From DASRCB01 sp035653295 (lineage in GTDB: Bacteria; Acidobacteriota; Terriglobia; Bryobacterales; Bryobacteraceae), in the NCBI GenBank assembly GCA_035653295.1, contig DASRCB010000019.1, positions 1 to 36,013 on the forward strand: a stretch of DNA of 36,013 bases. Direction: 5' to 3'. The notes under the pieces were generated by a model. It did no database searches. It saw nothing but the letters and a program-made list of their open reading frames with translations, and was not told the DNA's origin. Of this stretch, positions 13,532-21,163 are shown piece by piece (position 1 is the stretch's first letter; the number at the start of each line of letters is the position of its first letter). The translations under genes and the position numbers were made by a program.

Positions 13532-13548
13532 CGCCTGTGACTCAGGCG
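13532..13548 (+). terminator. Short perfect hairpin after purB
   Basis: CGCCTG-TGACT-CAGGCG begins 7 nt after the purB stop (13523-13525) and is followed by the pyrimidine-rich AGGTGTTCCTCT. It is a plausible intrinsic terminator, although the U-tract is poor. Confidence 0.45.
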
Positions 13549-13621
13549 AGGTGTTCCTCTCAGATGTGGCACAGGCGACCGCTTTATACTTCTCCCCCTT
13601 CGATGCGCCGATAGACAACAT

Positions 13622-14050
13622 GTGAGCGCCAGCATAGCGTTCGTCAGCATCTCGGTTGTCCTGTTCGCATACTGGTTCCGGTATACGTGTCTGCTGATCC
13701 TGAGCGCCCGGCCCACAAATGATTTCGCCGCGCGTGTCGCTGCAACCTCGCTCGGTCTGAGATTTCTTCACGTCCAGGCGAGTCTGAGCGAGCAGGGCGC
13801 CAGCCTCGATTTGCTTCAGACCGGACTCGATAACGATTACGTCACCCTGATGCGCTTCATGCGCGAATCCAAAGTACGCGCCGACCTCGTCGAAGCGACG
13901 ATGCTGAAGGTGCACTATGCAGCGATGCGCACCTTTTGTCGTGTAACCCGCAGGATGGCTCCTGGGTCCGCACGCGTGGCGCTGCGCCACATGGCGGATA
14001 CCATCAACTACTTCGCCGGCATTACGGGCCAGTGCGCGACCCGCGCCTGA
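13622..14050 (+). CDS. Small protein with N-terminal membrane anchor, unknown function
   Basis: 142 residues from GTG 13622; the ATG two bases earlier runs straight into TGA. An N-terminal TM helix (IAFVSISVVLFAYWFRYTCL, about 5-27) precedes a soluble, mainly alpha-helical region (LLQTGLDNDYVTLMRFMRES, VEATMLKVHYAAMRTFCRVT). No catalytic motif and no family recognised. It stands between the purB terminator and a beta-propeller gene, with an AT-rich TTTATACTT patch upstream that may hold its promoter. Confidence 0.6.
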   Translation: MSASIAFVSISVVLFAYWFRYTCLLILSARPTNDFAARVAATSLGLRFLHVQASLSEQGASLDLLQTGLDNDYVTLMRFMRESKVRADLVEATMLKVHYAAMRTFCRVTRRMAPGSARVALRHMADTINYFAGITGQCATRA

Positions 14051-14116
14051 GAGCACGAAACACGGCAGATTGCATCGCGTCGCCCGGTGTGTGTTAGTGT
14101 AATCGCCGGAGAGCTT

Positions 14117-15139
14117 ATGCCGTGCCGCCAATTCGTCCTGCCGTTCCTTCTCATCGCGGGAGCCGCTATGCCCGCCTTTAGCGCTGACTCGGTGGAGAAC
14201 ACCGCCGCCGGCGGCCTGCTGATTGTAGCCAATAAAGGCGAACACACCATGGGCGTGATCGACCCCGCCTCCGCCCGCCAGATCGCCACCGTGCCGGAGG
14301 GCGGGATCACCGGACATGAAGTCATCGCCTCGCCCGATGGCCGGACTGCGTACGTGCCCATCTACGGCAATTCCGGCGTGGGGAAGCCCGGCACCGATGG
14401 CCGGAATATGGTGGTCATCGACATCGCGTCACGCAAGGTGACCGGCAACGTCGATTTCGGCCATGGCGTGCGGCCGCATTGTCCGCTTTTTGGCCCAAAA
14501 GACGGCCTGCTGTACGTCACCACCGAACTGGACAAGACCGTCACCGTCATCGATCCGAAGAGCCTTAAAATCGTCGGCACGGTTCCGACCGGCCAGCCGG
14601 AGTCGCACATGCTGGTCATTTCGCACGACGGCCGCCGCGGCTACACCGCCAACGTCGGTCCGGGAACCGTCTCGGTGCTCGATCTGCACGGTCGGAAAAC
14701 CATCGCCGTCATTCCAATATCCGGCCAGACGCAGCGCATCTCCATCTCCAACGACGACAGTATGGTCTTCACCTCCGATCAGACCAGCCCGCGTCTGGCG
14801 GTGATCGACACGGCGACTGACAAGGTACGCACGTGGGTCCCGCTGCCGGGCGAAGGCTACGGCACTGCGCCGACGCATGACGGGCGCTCGCTGGTGGTCT
14901 GCATCCCCGGAAAAAATCAAGTCGCCGTGGTCGACCTCGGCTCCATGAAGGTGACCCACACCATCGACGTCCCCGCCGCGCCTCAGGAGGTGCTGGTGAG
15001 CCCCGATGGCGCCACCGCGTATGTGTCCTGCGATTCGAGCCACAAAGTCGCGGCCATCAACACGAACGACTGGACAGTGAAGAAGTTGATCGACGCCGGT
15101 AAAGGCGTGGACGGTCTCGCCTGGGCCGCCGCCCAGTAA
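14117..15139 (+). CDS. Secreted YVTN-type beta-propeller protein
   Basis: 340 residues from ATG 14117, preceded by CCGGAGAG (about 14106-14113). Signal peptide MPCRQFVLPFLLIAGAAMPA ends near AFS-AD. The mature protein is a series of propeller blades with the repeated pattern V-x-V-I-D followed by a G-x-x-P strand and S-x-D-G-x-x-A/G-Y: for example EVIASPDGRTAYVPIYGNSG, VTVIDPKSLKIVGTVPTGQP, VISHDGRRGYTANVG and VLVSPDGATAYVSCDSSHKV. These YVTN/cytochrome d1-like propellers act as extracytoplasmic binding or scaffold proteins. No heme motif (CxxCH) is present. Substrate unknown. Confidence 0.87.
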   Translation: MPCRQFVLPFLLIAGAAMPAFSADSVENTAAGGLLIVANKGEHTMGVIDPASARQIATVPEGGITGHEVIASPDGRTAYVPIYGNSGVGKPGTDGRNMVVIDIASRKVTGNVDFGHGVRPHCPLFGPKDGLLYVTTELDKTVTVIDPKSLKIVGTVPTGQPESHMLVISHDGRRGYTANVGPGTVSVLDLHGRKTIAVIPISGQTQRISISNDDSMVFTSDQTSPRLAVIDTATDKVRTWVPLPGEGYGTAPTHDGRSLVVCIPGKNQVAVVDLGSMKVTHTIDVPAAPQEVLVSPDGATAYVSCDSSHKVAAINTNDWTVKKLIDAGKGVDGLAWAAAQ

Positions 15140-15189
15140 CCTGGTGGTGGGGTACAGGCCCGCTCGACGGCCGTACTGCGTTTGCACTA

Positions 15190-15218
15190 TTGCAACGCCC
15201 GGACATGTCCGGTAATCT
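15190..15218 (+). promoter_or_regulatory. Promoter with a 14-bp palindrome filling its spacer
   Basis: TTGCAA (15190-15195) and TAATCT (15213-15218) are separated by exactly 17 nt. The perfect palindrome CCGGACATGTCCGG occupies 15199-15212, directly against the -10 box. This is a classic position for a repressor operator. Expected transcription start is about 15225, one base before ATG 15226, so the mRNA may be leaderless; no ribosome-binding site is seen there. Confidence 0.5.
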
Positions 15219-15225
15219 CACAAAA

Positions 15226-15579
15226 ATGTCCATAAGATTCGTTCTGCTTGTGCTCGGGTTCGCAGTTGCCGCTGGCGCCGCAGGCACGGAAGCCACGGTT
15301 CACGGATGGGTTCTCGATTCCGCCTGCGCATACACCAAGGGTCTTTCAAAGCCAATCAGCCCCGAGTGCGCCGTCGCGTGCGCGAAAAAGGGCTCTCCAC
15401 TCGTCATTCTGGCTGACGACGGGTCAATCTACCTGCCCATCGCCGACCAGATGCCCGCCGTCGGGCAGAACGACCGTCTGATGCCCTATGCTGGCAAGCG
15501 GGTGAGCGCCACGGGCAAGACCTACGAGCGCTCCGGCGGCCGCGCCATCGTTCTGGAGAAGATCGAAGCAGCCAGATAA
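15226..15579 (+). CDS. Small secreted cysteine-containing protein
   Basis: 117 residues from ATG 15226; in-frame ATG 15202 lies inside the palindrome and is less likely. Signal peptide MSIRFVLLVLGFAVAAGAAG is followed by VHGWVLDSACAYTKGLSKPI, SPECAVACAKKGSPLVILAD and DGSIYLPIADQMP, ending in a beta-rich segment (GKRVSATGKTYERSGGRAIV). The three-cysteine arrangement followed by an OB-like beta pattern is a recurrent small exported protein type in Acidobacteriota; function unknown. It has its own promoter with an embedded palindrome. Confidence 0.72.
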   Translation: MSIRFVLLVLGFAVAAGAAGTEATVHGWVLDSACAYTKGLSKPISPECAVACAKKGSPLVILADDGSIYLPIADQMPAVGQNDRLMPYAGKRVSATGKTYERSGGRAIVLEKIEAAR

Positions 15580-15645
15580 TACCTGGGGTATTGTAGGGAT
15601 AAGGGGCATTCGTGATGAATCACATCCGCCCGCCACTCATGTAAT

Positions 15646-15975
15646 GTGAAGGCGTCCATCGCCAACTCGATTCAGCGCGCTGTCGATTACCTGGAACTCG
15701 GCCAGCTTGACTATGCCCTGGCGTCACTCGACGGCCTGGCGGAGCACGTCGAGAGCATTTCCCTTCGCGGCGAGTCGGCCGAGGGCGCCGAGGAGTTTAC
15801 GCCGGAGCAACTGGCCAGCATCGAGAGATTCCTGCGCGACGCTTCGCTCGATATTCTCCTGCACACCCCCGAACACGCGCGCGGCCGATTGTCGACCGCG
15901 TTGTCATTGCTGTCCTCACCGCCGCCGCTCACATCGAATGCTCGGACTGAAAGCGGTCCGCATGCTGCTCGATGA
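15646..15975 (+). CDS. Small helical protein, unknown function
   Basis: 109 residues from GTG 15646 (the overlapping ATG at 15644 meets TGA at once). Composition is alpha-helical and acidic: MKASIANSIQRAVDYLELGQ, LDYALASLDGLAEHVESISL, FTPEQLASIERFLRDASLDI, LLHTPEHARGRLSTALSLLS, then a disordered tail. No TM segment or catalytic motif. The 3' end overlaps the convergent ppa gene by 47 bp. The frame has normal codon bias and a clear domain-like pattern, so I consider it real but unassigned. Confidence 0.55.
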   Translation: MKASIANSIQRAVDYLELGQLDYALASLDGLAEHVESISLRGESAEGAEEFTPEQLASIERFLRDASLDILLHTPEHARGRLSTALSLLSSPPPLTSNARTESGPHAAR

Positions 15976-16474
15976 TCTTCACGGCATCCTTCGGACCGCG
16001 CCGCGCCAGCACTCGAAACTCCCGTCCACGGGTCTTGTTGTAGAACACGAAAAACTGCTCGATCTGCTTTAGCAGCTCTTCGCCGAGATCGTCGAGTGTG
16101 CGCACGTCCGCGTGCTGTTTGGAGACCGTGGCGACGGCCAGCAGCCGATCGTTGCGATTCTCCTTTCCGTCTTCTTCCGACTGCATAGCTTCCAGCACGC
16201 CGATGAGCCGGACATCGACCACGCAGCCGGGAAACGCGGGCGCATCCATCAGCAGCATGACATCGGTCGGATCTCCGTCATCGGCCAGGGTGGAGGGGAT
16301 AAAGCCAAAGTCGAAGGGAAAGGAGAAGCCTTCGGACAGGACAGTGGCGATGGTAAACGCGCCGTAGTCGGGGTCGAAGTCGAACTTGTTCCGGCCGCCC
16401 TTCGGGGTCTCGATGATCGCTTTGCACTCGTGTTTATCGCGATCCAGCTGATGCGGGCGGTCGAGGAGGTTCAT
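15929..16474 (-). CDS. ppa: Inorganic pyrophosphatase
   Basis: 181 residues, a normal length for a family I soluble pyrophosphatase. It hydrolyses PPi to phosphate and so drives biosynthetic reactions. Seen: IIETPKGGRNKFDFDPDYGAF, FPFDFGFIPSTLADDGDPTD (which includes the metal-binding D-x-D-P-x-D signature), DVMLLMDAPAFPGCVVDVR and the C-terminal ELLKQIEQFFVFYNKTRGRE. The start (MNLLDRPHQLD) lies inside the end of the upstream glycosyltransferase gene (41-bp overlap), so the two are translationally coupled. Confidence 0.94.
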   Translation of the reverse strand: MNLLDRPHQLDRDKHECKAIIETPKGGRNKFDFDPDYGAFTIATVLSEGFSFPFDFGFIPSTLADDGDPTDVMLLMDAPAFPGCVVDVRLIGVLEAMQSEEDGKENRNDRLLAVATVSKQHADVRTLDDLGEELLKQIEQFFVFYNKTRGREFRVLARRGPKDAVKIIEQHADRFQSEHSM

Positions 16475-17510
16475 GAGGCGATTCTAGCTGAGTGGCTGCG
16501 GCGAGGAACTGCCGTGCAACCCGCGGCGCGTCGTACTGCAGCACGAGGTCCTTGCCCTTGTGCGCGATTTCGGCGGCGAGCACCGGCTGTGTGCAGATGC
16601 GATGAATGCCCTCCGCCAGCGCATCGGCGTCATCGGGTTCCACTAGGACCCCGTGTGGCGCCACCTCGGGCGCGGCCGCGGCGCGCGCGGCCACGATCGG
16701 CTTCCCCGCCGCCATCGCTTCGAGGAGCACAATCCCGAATCCCTCCTGCACGCTCGGCAGGCAGAAGACATCACAGTTCCGGTATTCTTCCGCCAGTTGC
16801 TGTTGCGGCAGCGTGCCGAGCCAGACCACGGCCGGCGGCGACATGGCCCTCAGGCGCGCCGCTTCGGGGCCGTCCCCCACGATCCGAACCTCCAGGCCCG
16901 GCGCCTCCCTGGCCAGCGCCGCCGCCGCGCGGAGCAGCACGTCGATGCGCTTCCGCCGGTAAAGCCTCGCCACGGCCAGAACCGTAAACCGGTTCTCCGA
17001 TGCTGGCCATTCCGGGGCGGTGTTGAACAGCTCGCGCCAGGCGCGGAGGTCGATGAGTTCCGGAACCACCCGCGGCGCGCGCGGTGGCGCATAGAGTTCC
17101 GCTATGCGATCCGCGGAATGCCTGCTGGTGGCGATGATCGCGCGGGCCCTCCGGACATTCAGCCGCTCGTAGTGGGCCTGCAGCAGCATCAGGCGGCGCG
17201 TGACACCGCGCTCGAATGCCGCTTCATCGGCGATTACGCCCTTGATGGCGGCCACGTGCGGCACATCGACGCAGTAGCCATCCATGTCGAATCCCACAAC
17301 CAGGTCGAAGCCGCGCAGGTTCCGCCACCGCAGCCATTCGTTGTACCAGACACGCTGCAGCGTGTAGACCGGCGCGGGCAGCGCGGGCGCAAAAATCTCC
17401 ACCGCGTGTCCCTGATTCCGGAGCTCGCGAGCCAGTGTCGAAATGCCCACGTACGTGCCGCTGCCGCGGTCCACGTTCAGTGGCGTGGAGGTCAGGAACG
17501 CGATGCGCAA
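16434..17510 (-). CDS. Glycosyltransferase family 4 (GT-B fold)
   Basis: 358 residues. The N-terminal domain begins MRIAFLTSTPLNVDRGSGTY and includes GISTLARELRNQGHAVEIFA. The C-terminal GT4 domain shows FTVLAVARLYRRKRIDVLLR, LEVRIVGDGPEAARL, FCLPSVQEGFGIVLLEAMAA (the E-x7-E sugar-nucleotide motif) and GKPIVAARAAAAPEVAPHG. It transfers a sugar from a nucleotide donor to a glycan or lipid acceptor; neither can be identified. No other polysaccharide genes are nearby. Divergent from queC with a 27-bp gap. Confidence 0.9.
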   Translation of the reverse strand: MRIAFLTSTPLNVDRGSGTYVGISTLARELRNQGHAVEIFAPALPAPVYTLQRVWYNEWLRWRNLRGFDLVVGFDMDGYCVDVPHVAAIKGVIADEAAFERGVTRRLMLLQAHYERLNVRRARAIIATSRHSADRIAELYAPPRAPRVVPELIDLRAWRELFNTAPEWPASENRFTVLAVARLYRRKRIDVLLRAAAALAREAPGLEVRIVGDGPEAARLRAMSPPAVVWLGTLPQQQLAEEYRNCDVFCLPSVQEGFGIVLLEAMAAGKPIVAARAAAAPEVAPHGVLVEPDDADALAEGIHRICTQPVLAAEIAHKGKDLVLQYDAPRVARQFLAAATQLESPHEPPRPPASAGSR

Positions 17511-17537
17511 ATGCCAATGTTAGCCTGAAGGTCGACA

Positions 17538-18224
17538 ATGGCGCGCGCGGTTTGCCTGCTCAGCGGAGGGCTGGATTCGGCGGTGACCCTGGCCTTCGCA
17601 CGCCGCGAGGGGTATGAGTGCTATGCGCTCTCTTTTGACTATGGCCAGCGCCATCGCAGCGAGCTCGAGGCCGCCCACCGCGTTGCCGCACAACTCGCTG
17701 CGGCGCAACACGTCGTTGTCCCCTTCGATCTGCGCGTGTTTGGCGGATCGGCGCTGACGGCCGACATCCCCGTTCCGAAGTCGCGTTCCGGCGACGATAT
17801 AGCCGAGGGCGTTCCCATTACCTACGTTCCGGCCCGCAACACAATTTTCCTGTCCTTCGCGCTGGCATGGGCGGAGGTTCTGGGAGCGGCCGATATTTTT
17901 ATCGGAGTGAATGCCATCGACTATTCTGGTTACCCGGATTGCCGGCCGGAGTTCATCGAGGCCTTCGAGCGCATGGCCGGTCTGGCGACCAAGGCCGGCG
18001 TGGAGGGCGCCACGCTTCTGCGGATCCAGACGCCGCTTATCCACATGAGCAAGGCGGAAATCGTGCGCCTCGGGCGCGAGCTGGGGGTCGACTTCTCGCT
18101 GACGCGCAGTTGCTACGATCCCGATCCCGAAGGGCGCGCCTGCGGCGCATGCGATTCCTGCCAGTTGCGGCTGAAAGGCTTCACCGAAGCCGGCCTCCGC
18201 GACCCCATCGAACACCGCTCGTGA
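17538..18224 (+). CDS. queC: 7-cyano-7-deazaguanine synthase QueC
   Basis: 228 residues. Uses ATP and ammonia to convert 7-carboxy-7-deazaguanine to preQ0, a precursor of queuosine in tRNA and of deazapurine DNA modifications. Seen: the PP-loop LLSGGLDSAVTLAFARREGY, FDYGQRHRSELEAA, ITYVPARNTIFLSFAL, VNAIDYSGYPDCRPEFIEAF, and the zinc cysteines C192, C202, C205 and C208 in CYDPDPEGRACGACDSC. It overlaps queE by 4 bp (GTGA), so both are coupled. queD and queF are not in the window. Confidence 0.96.
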   Translation: MARAVCLLSGGLDSAVTLAFARREGYECYALSFDYGQRHRSELEAAHRVAAQLAAAQHVVVPFDLRVFGGSALTADIPVPKSRSGDDIAEGVPITYVPARNTIFLSFALAWAEVLGAADIFIGVNAIDYSGYPDCRPEFIEAFERMAGLATKAGVEGATLLRIQTPLIHMSKAEIVRLGRELGVDFSLTRSCYDPDPEGRACGACDSCQLRLKGFTEAGLRDPIEHRS

Positions 18225-18904
18225 AAATCGCAGAGATCTTCTACTCCATTCAGGGCGAGGGAATCCTGGCCGGGGCCCCCAGCGTGTTTGTGCGAACCTC
18301 CGGCTGCAATCTTCGCTGCACATGGTGCGACACGCCATACACCTCGTGGGCGCCGGAAGGAACTCAGATGGACGTTGCCGATATCGTGCGCGCGGCCGCT
18401 GCGTTTCCAGCGACGCATGTGGTGGTCACCGGGGGGGAGCCGATGATCGCGCCCGAAATTGTGGAATTGTGCGCTGCGCTGGGCGAAGGGGGCAGCCACA
18501 TCACCATTGAAACGGCGGGTACCGTCTTCGCGCCCGTTCGCTGCGATCTCATGAGCATCAGTCCGAAGCTGGCCAATTCCGTGCCGCACGAACGTGATGG
18601 CGGGCGCTGGGCCGCTCAGCACGACCGGCTGCGCTATCGTCCCGATGTGCTGCGGCTGCTCATGTCCGAATACGAGTACCAGTTGAAGTTCGTGATAGCC
18701 GCGCCCGCGGATATGGAAGAGGTCGACACCATGGTGGAGGAGTTCGGAGCGGCCCGCGATCGCATCGTGCTGATGCCCGAGGGCGTCGATGCGGAAACAC
18801 TCGCGGATCGCGGCCGCTGGCTCGTCGAAATCTGCAAACAGCGTGGGTACCGCTTCAGCCCCCGGCTGCACGTCGTATTGTGGGGCAATCGCCGCGGTGT
18901 TTGA
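18221..18904 (+). CDS. queE: 7-carboxy-7-deazaguanine synthase QueE (radical SAM)
   Basis: 227 residues from GTG 18221, overlapping the queC stop. Radical-SAM enzyme that contracts 6-carboxytetrahydropterin to 7-carboxy-7-deazaguanine, the step before QueC. The [4Fe-4S] motif is C29-x3-C33-x2-C36 (SGCNLRCTWCDTPY), preceded by EIFYSIQGEGILAGAPSVFV and followed by VVVTGGEPMI and ISPKLANSVP. The C-terminal FSPRLHVVLWGNRRGV (with RLHV-x-LWGN) is typical of QueE. Confidence 0.95.
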   Translation: MKIAEIFYSIQGEGILAGAPSVFVRTSGCNLRCTWCDTPYTSWAPEGTQMDVADIVRAAAAFPATHVVVTGGEPMIAPEIVELCAALGEGGSHITIETAGTVFAPVRCDLMSISPKLANSVPHERDGGRWAAQHDRLRYRPDVLRLLMSEYEYQLKFVIAAPADMEEVDTMVEEFGAARDRIVLMPEGVDAETLADRGRWLVEICKQRGYRFSPRLHVVLWGNRRGV

Positions 18905-18921
18905 GCCCGGCGCTGCCCGTC

Positions 18922-19566
18922 TCAGTGGCGGATGTGATCGTAGATGAAGCCGCCCGCGCCGCCCGCCAGTGCGCCGATCCCCGCCCCCTTGCCGCCGCCG
19001 GCGATTGCGCCGATCGCAGCTCCGACACCCGCGCCGCCGGCCGTATATTCGAGCGCGCGCTTCACGCCGTGATGGCGATGGTGGTGGTGATGATCGTAGT
19101 CGCCGTCCACGTAACGGTCGGCCGAGCCCTCATGGACATAGCGCGGAGCCGGAACGGGTTGCGCATAGGCCGGAGGAGCGGGCTCGCCGTAAGCGGGCGG
19201 CGCGCCCTGTTCGTACTGGTACGCCTCGCTCGGTTCCTGCGCGCGAACCACGCGGATGGGGTTACGCGTGTACAGCAGATACCGGTCGTTGTCCTGAGGC
19301 GTGTAAGTAGCCGGCTGCGCGGCGTTGTAAGTTCCGGCGTACGTGGTCGTATCGCCGTTGCCTGCGTACTGGGGCGGTGCGCTCGCTGATTGCTGCGGCT
19401 GCCCATACTGATCAAGACCTGTGTTGTTGGCGGGCGTCGTCTGCGTCGCGACCGCGGGCGCCGTCGTCGTCGATGCCGCAGGATGCCGCAGCCATCCCGC
19501 CGCGGCTACCGCGACCAGCGCGATGATAATTCCGACCATCAGTACCATGCGACCATTGCGTAACAT
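18922..19566 (-). CDS. Membrane-anchored, Pro/Gln-rich protein with His cluster and glycine zipper
   Basis: 214 residues from ATG 19566, with GGGAGGAG (19573-19580) 6 nt upstream. TM helix at about 7-24 (MVLMVGIIIALVAVAAAGWL). A long low-complexity extracytoplasmic region rich in Thr, Ala, Gln, Pro and Tyr follows (repeated PPAYG/PPAYAQ). Then comes a histidine cluster (DYDHHHHHRHHG) and a C-terminal glycine zipper (GGAGVGAAIGAIAGGG, then GALAGGAGGFIYDHIRH). Glycine zippers of this type insert into or stabilise membranes; the His cluster could bind metal. Head-to-head with the WG-repeat protein gene, 116 bp apart. Confidence 0.75.
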   Translation of the reverse strand: MLRNGRMVLMVGIIIALVAVAAAGWLRHPAASTTTAPAVATQTTPANNTGLDQYGQPQQSASAPPQYAGNGDTTTYAGTYNAAQPATYTPQDNDRYLLYTRNPIRVVRAQEPSEAYQYEQGAPPAYGEPAPPAYAQPVPAPRYVHEGSADRYVDGDYDHHHHHRHHGVKRALEYTAGGAGVGAAIGAIAGGGKGAGIGALAGGAGGFIYDHIRH

Positions 19567-19682
19567 TGCATGCTCCTCCCGGGCAGGCCTCGATGGCCGC
19601 GCCTCCACACTCCGGACGACTCGCAATTCCTGTTCCGTTGCGCCTGCCCGGTGGCCCGTCGATTGCACCTCGGTAATAACGC

Positions 19683-20642
19683 ATGGACTACGCGGATCGC
19701 TTTGAGGAACATTCGACCTGGCCTCAGCCGGAGAATGATGTAAGAGTTACACGTCGGTTTGACCCCAGGCAGGCAGCCCTGGTTATCGCACTGGTACTCC
19801 TGGTCGCCGTCGTTGCCATCGCCATCGCCAAATCGGCAACCAGGTCCGCCATCTACCCGGTCGAGGTCAACGGACGCTACGGCTTCATTAACAAGTCGGG
19901 CCGCCTCGTTGTGCAGCCCCAGTTCGACAAAGCGGCCATGTTCTCCGAAGGACGCGCTCCCGTGCGCAGCAACGGCAAATGGGGCTACATTGATCACTCG
20001 GGAAAAATGGTCATTCCAGCTCAGTTCGATGTGGCGGATCCGTTTAACGATGGCCGAGCCGTAGCGGGCATCGGACCGCGTCTCGGGTTCATCAACAAAC
20101 AGGGTAAGTTCGTGATCAACCCGCAGTACGCGGGGGCCGGAAACTTCGGAGACGGGCTCGCCCCGGTGCTGGTTGGCAACCAGTGGGGCTTCATCAATAC
20201 CGACGGCAAACTGGTCATCAACCCCCAGTTTCAGGAAGTCGGGACTTTTTCCGATGGCCTCGCACTGGTCAAGACGAACGGACTGTATGGGTATATCGAC
20301 AAGTCCGGAAAGTTAGTCATCAACCCTCAGTACAACTCGGCGGGTGATTTCAACGATCACCTTGCCGTCGTGCAGATGGGCAATCGCTGGGGTTACATCG
20401 ACCGCAACGGAAAGCTGGCCATCAATCCGCAGTTCGAAGCCGCGTCCGATTTCTCGGACGGCCTCGCGCGCGTCGAGATGGGGAACAGGTGGGGCTACAT
20501 CGACCATAACGGCAAGTTCGTAATCAACCCCCAGTTCGACGACGCGGGCAACTTCTCCGCCGGCCTGGCGCCGGTATGGATGGGTAATCGCGGCGGCTAT
20601 ATCAACCGCGACGGCAAGTTCGTCTGGAACCCGACCGCATAA
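19683..20642 (+). CDS. WG-repeat protein with N-terminal membrane anchor
   Basis: 319 residues. Cytoplasmic N-terminus, one TM helix at about 31-49 (ALVIALVLLVAVVAIAIAK), then seven complete and one partial WG repeats of about 34 residues from residue 63 to the end. Each reads G-x-x-G-Y/F-I-D/N-x-x-G-K-x-V-I-N-P-Q-F/Y, then a F-x-D-G-L-A-x-V strand: for example NRWGYIDRNGKLAINPQF. WG repeats fold as a beta-propeller-like or solenoid binding surface; partners unknown. The central repeats are nearly identical, suggesting recent expansion or homogenisation. The 3' end overlaps convergent rsmD by 46 bp. Confidence 0.88.
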   Translation: MDYADRFEEHSTWPQPENDVRVTRRFDPRQAALVIALVLLVAVVAIAIAKSATRSAIYPVEVNGRYGFINKSGRLVVQPQFDKAAMFSEGRAPVRSNGKWGYIDHSGKMVIPAQFDVADPFNDGRAVAGIGPRLGFINKQGKFVINPQYAGAGNFGDGLAPVLVGNQWGFINTDGKLVINPQFQEVGTFSDGLALVKTNGLYGYIDKSGKLVINPQYNSAGDFNDHLAVVQMGNRWGYIDRNGKLAINPQFEAASDFSDGLARVEMGNRWGYIDHNGKFVINPQFDDAGNFSAGLAPVWMGNRGGYINRDGKFVWNPTA

Positions 20643-21163
20643 AACGAGAGCGCGTTGTCGCCCTGCCGGAGGACGCGCGTGCGGCGCAGGTTACCATAAT
20701 CCGCGAGTAACTCCATCCGCTTCGGGTGCTGCACCATTACGAGCGGAACTGTCATGGTCCCAAGCACGGACAGCGCCTGCTCGAATTCCCGCTCGAGCGC
20801 GTATGGCGGATCCAGAAAGACGATATCGGCTTCGAGTCGCGGGAGCTCAGTGGCCGCTTTGCCGACGATGACCTCCGCACGGTCCTCGATCCCCAGGGAA
20901 GCCAGGTTCCCGCGAATGATCGCCGCCGCGACCCTGCTCCGCTCGATGAACAAGGCTCGGCGCGCGCCTCGGCTCAGCGCCTCGATGCCTACGGCGCCCG
21001 TTCCAGCATAGGCATCCACGAAAACCCTATCTGCGATGCTCGGCGCGAGCACATTAAACAGCGCCTCCCTCAGCCGGTCCGGTGTGGGTCGAACGTCCGA
21101 GCCGTGCGGTGTCTTCAGCCGCCGGCTCCGGAACTCGCCGGCGATCACCCGGAGCTCCGGCAT
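20597..21163 (-). CDS. rsmD: 16S rRNA (guanine(966)-N2)-methyltransferase RsmD
   Basis: 188 residues from ATG 21163; this start overlaps the recG stop as TGATG, and MPELRVIAGEFRSRRLKTP is the usual N-terminus. Methylates G966 of 16S rRNA using S-adenosylmethionine. Seen: RPTPDRLREALFNVLAP, the SAM-binding FVDAYAGTGAVGIEALSRGA, and the catalytic DPPY in IVFLDPPYALE. Coupled to recG; its 3' end overlaps the convergent WG-repeat gene. Confidence 0.93.
   Translation of the reverse strand: MPELRVIAGEFRSRRLKTPHGSDVRPTPDRLREALFNVLAPSIADRVFVDAYAGTGAVGIEALSRGARRALFIERSRVAAAIIRGNLASLGIEDRAEVIVGKAATELPRLEADIVFLDPPYALEREFEQALSVLGTMTVPLVMVQHPKRMELLADYGNLRRTRVLRQGDNALSFYAVGFQTNLPSRLI

Noticed and set aside
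13577..13593. Possible sigma-54 promoter (TGGCAC ... GC) before the gene at 13622
   Set aside because: The GG-to-GC distance is 11 instead of 10 nt and the -12 element is poor.
13620..15648. Two genes beginning with ATGTGA (13620 and 15644), suggesting a coding trick
   Set aside because: In both cases GTG two bases later simply gives the real frame; two occurrences are compatible with chance.
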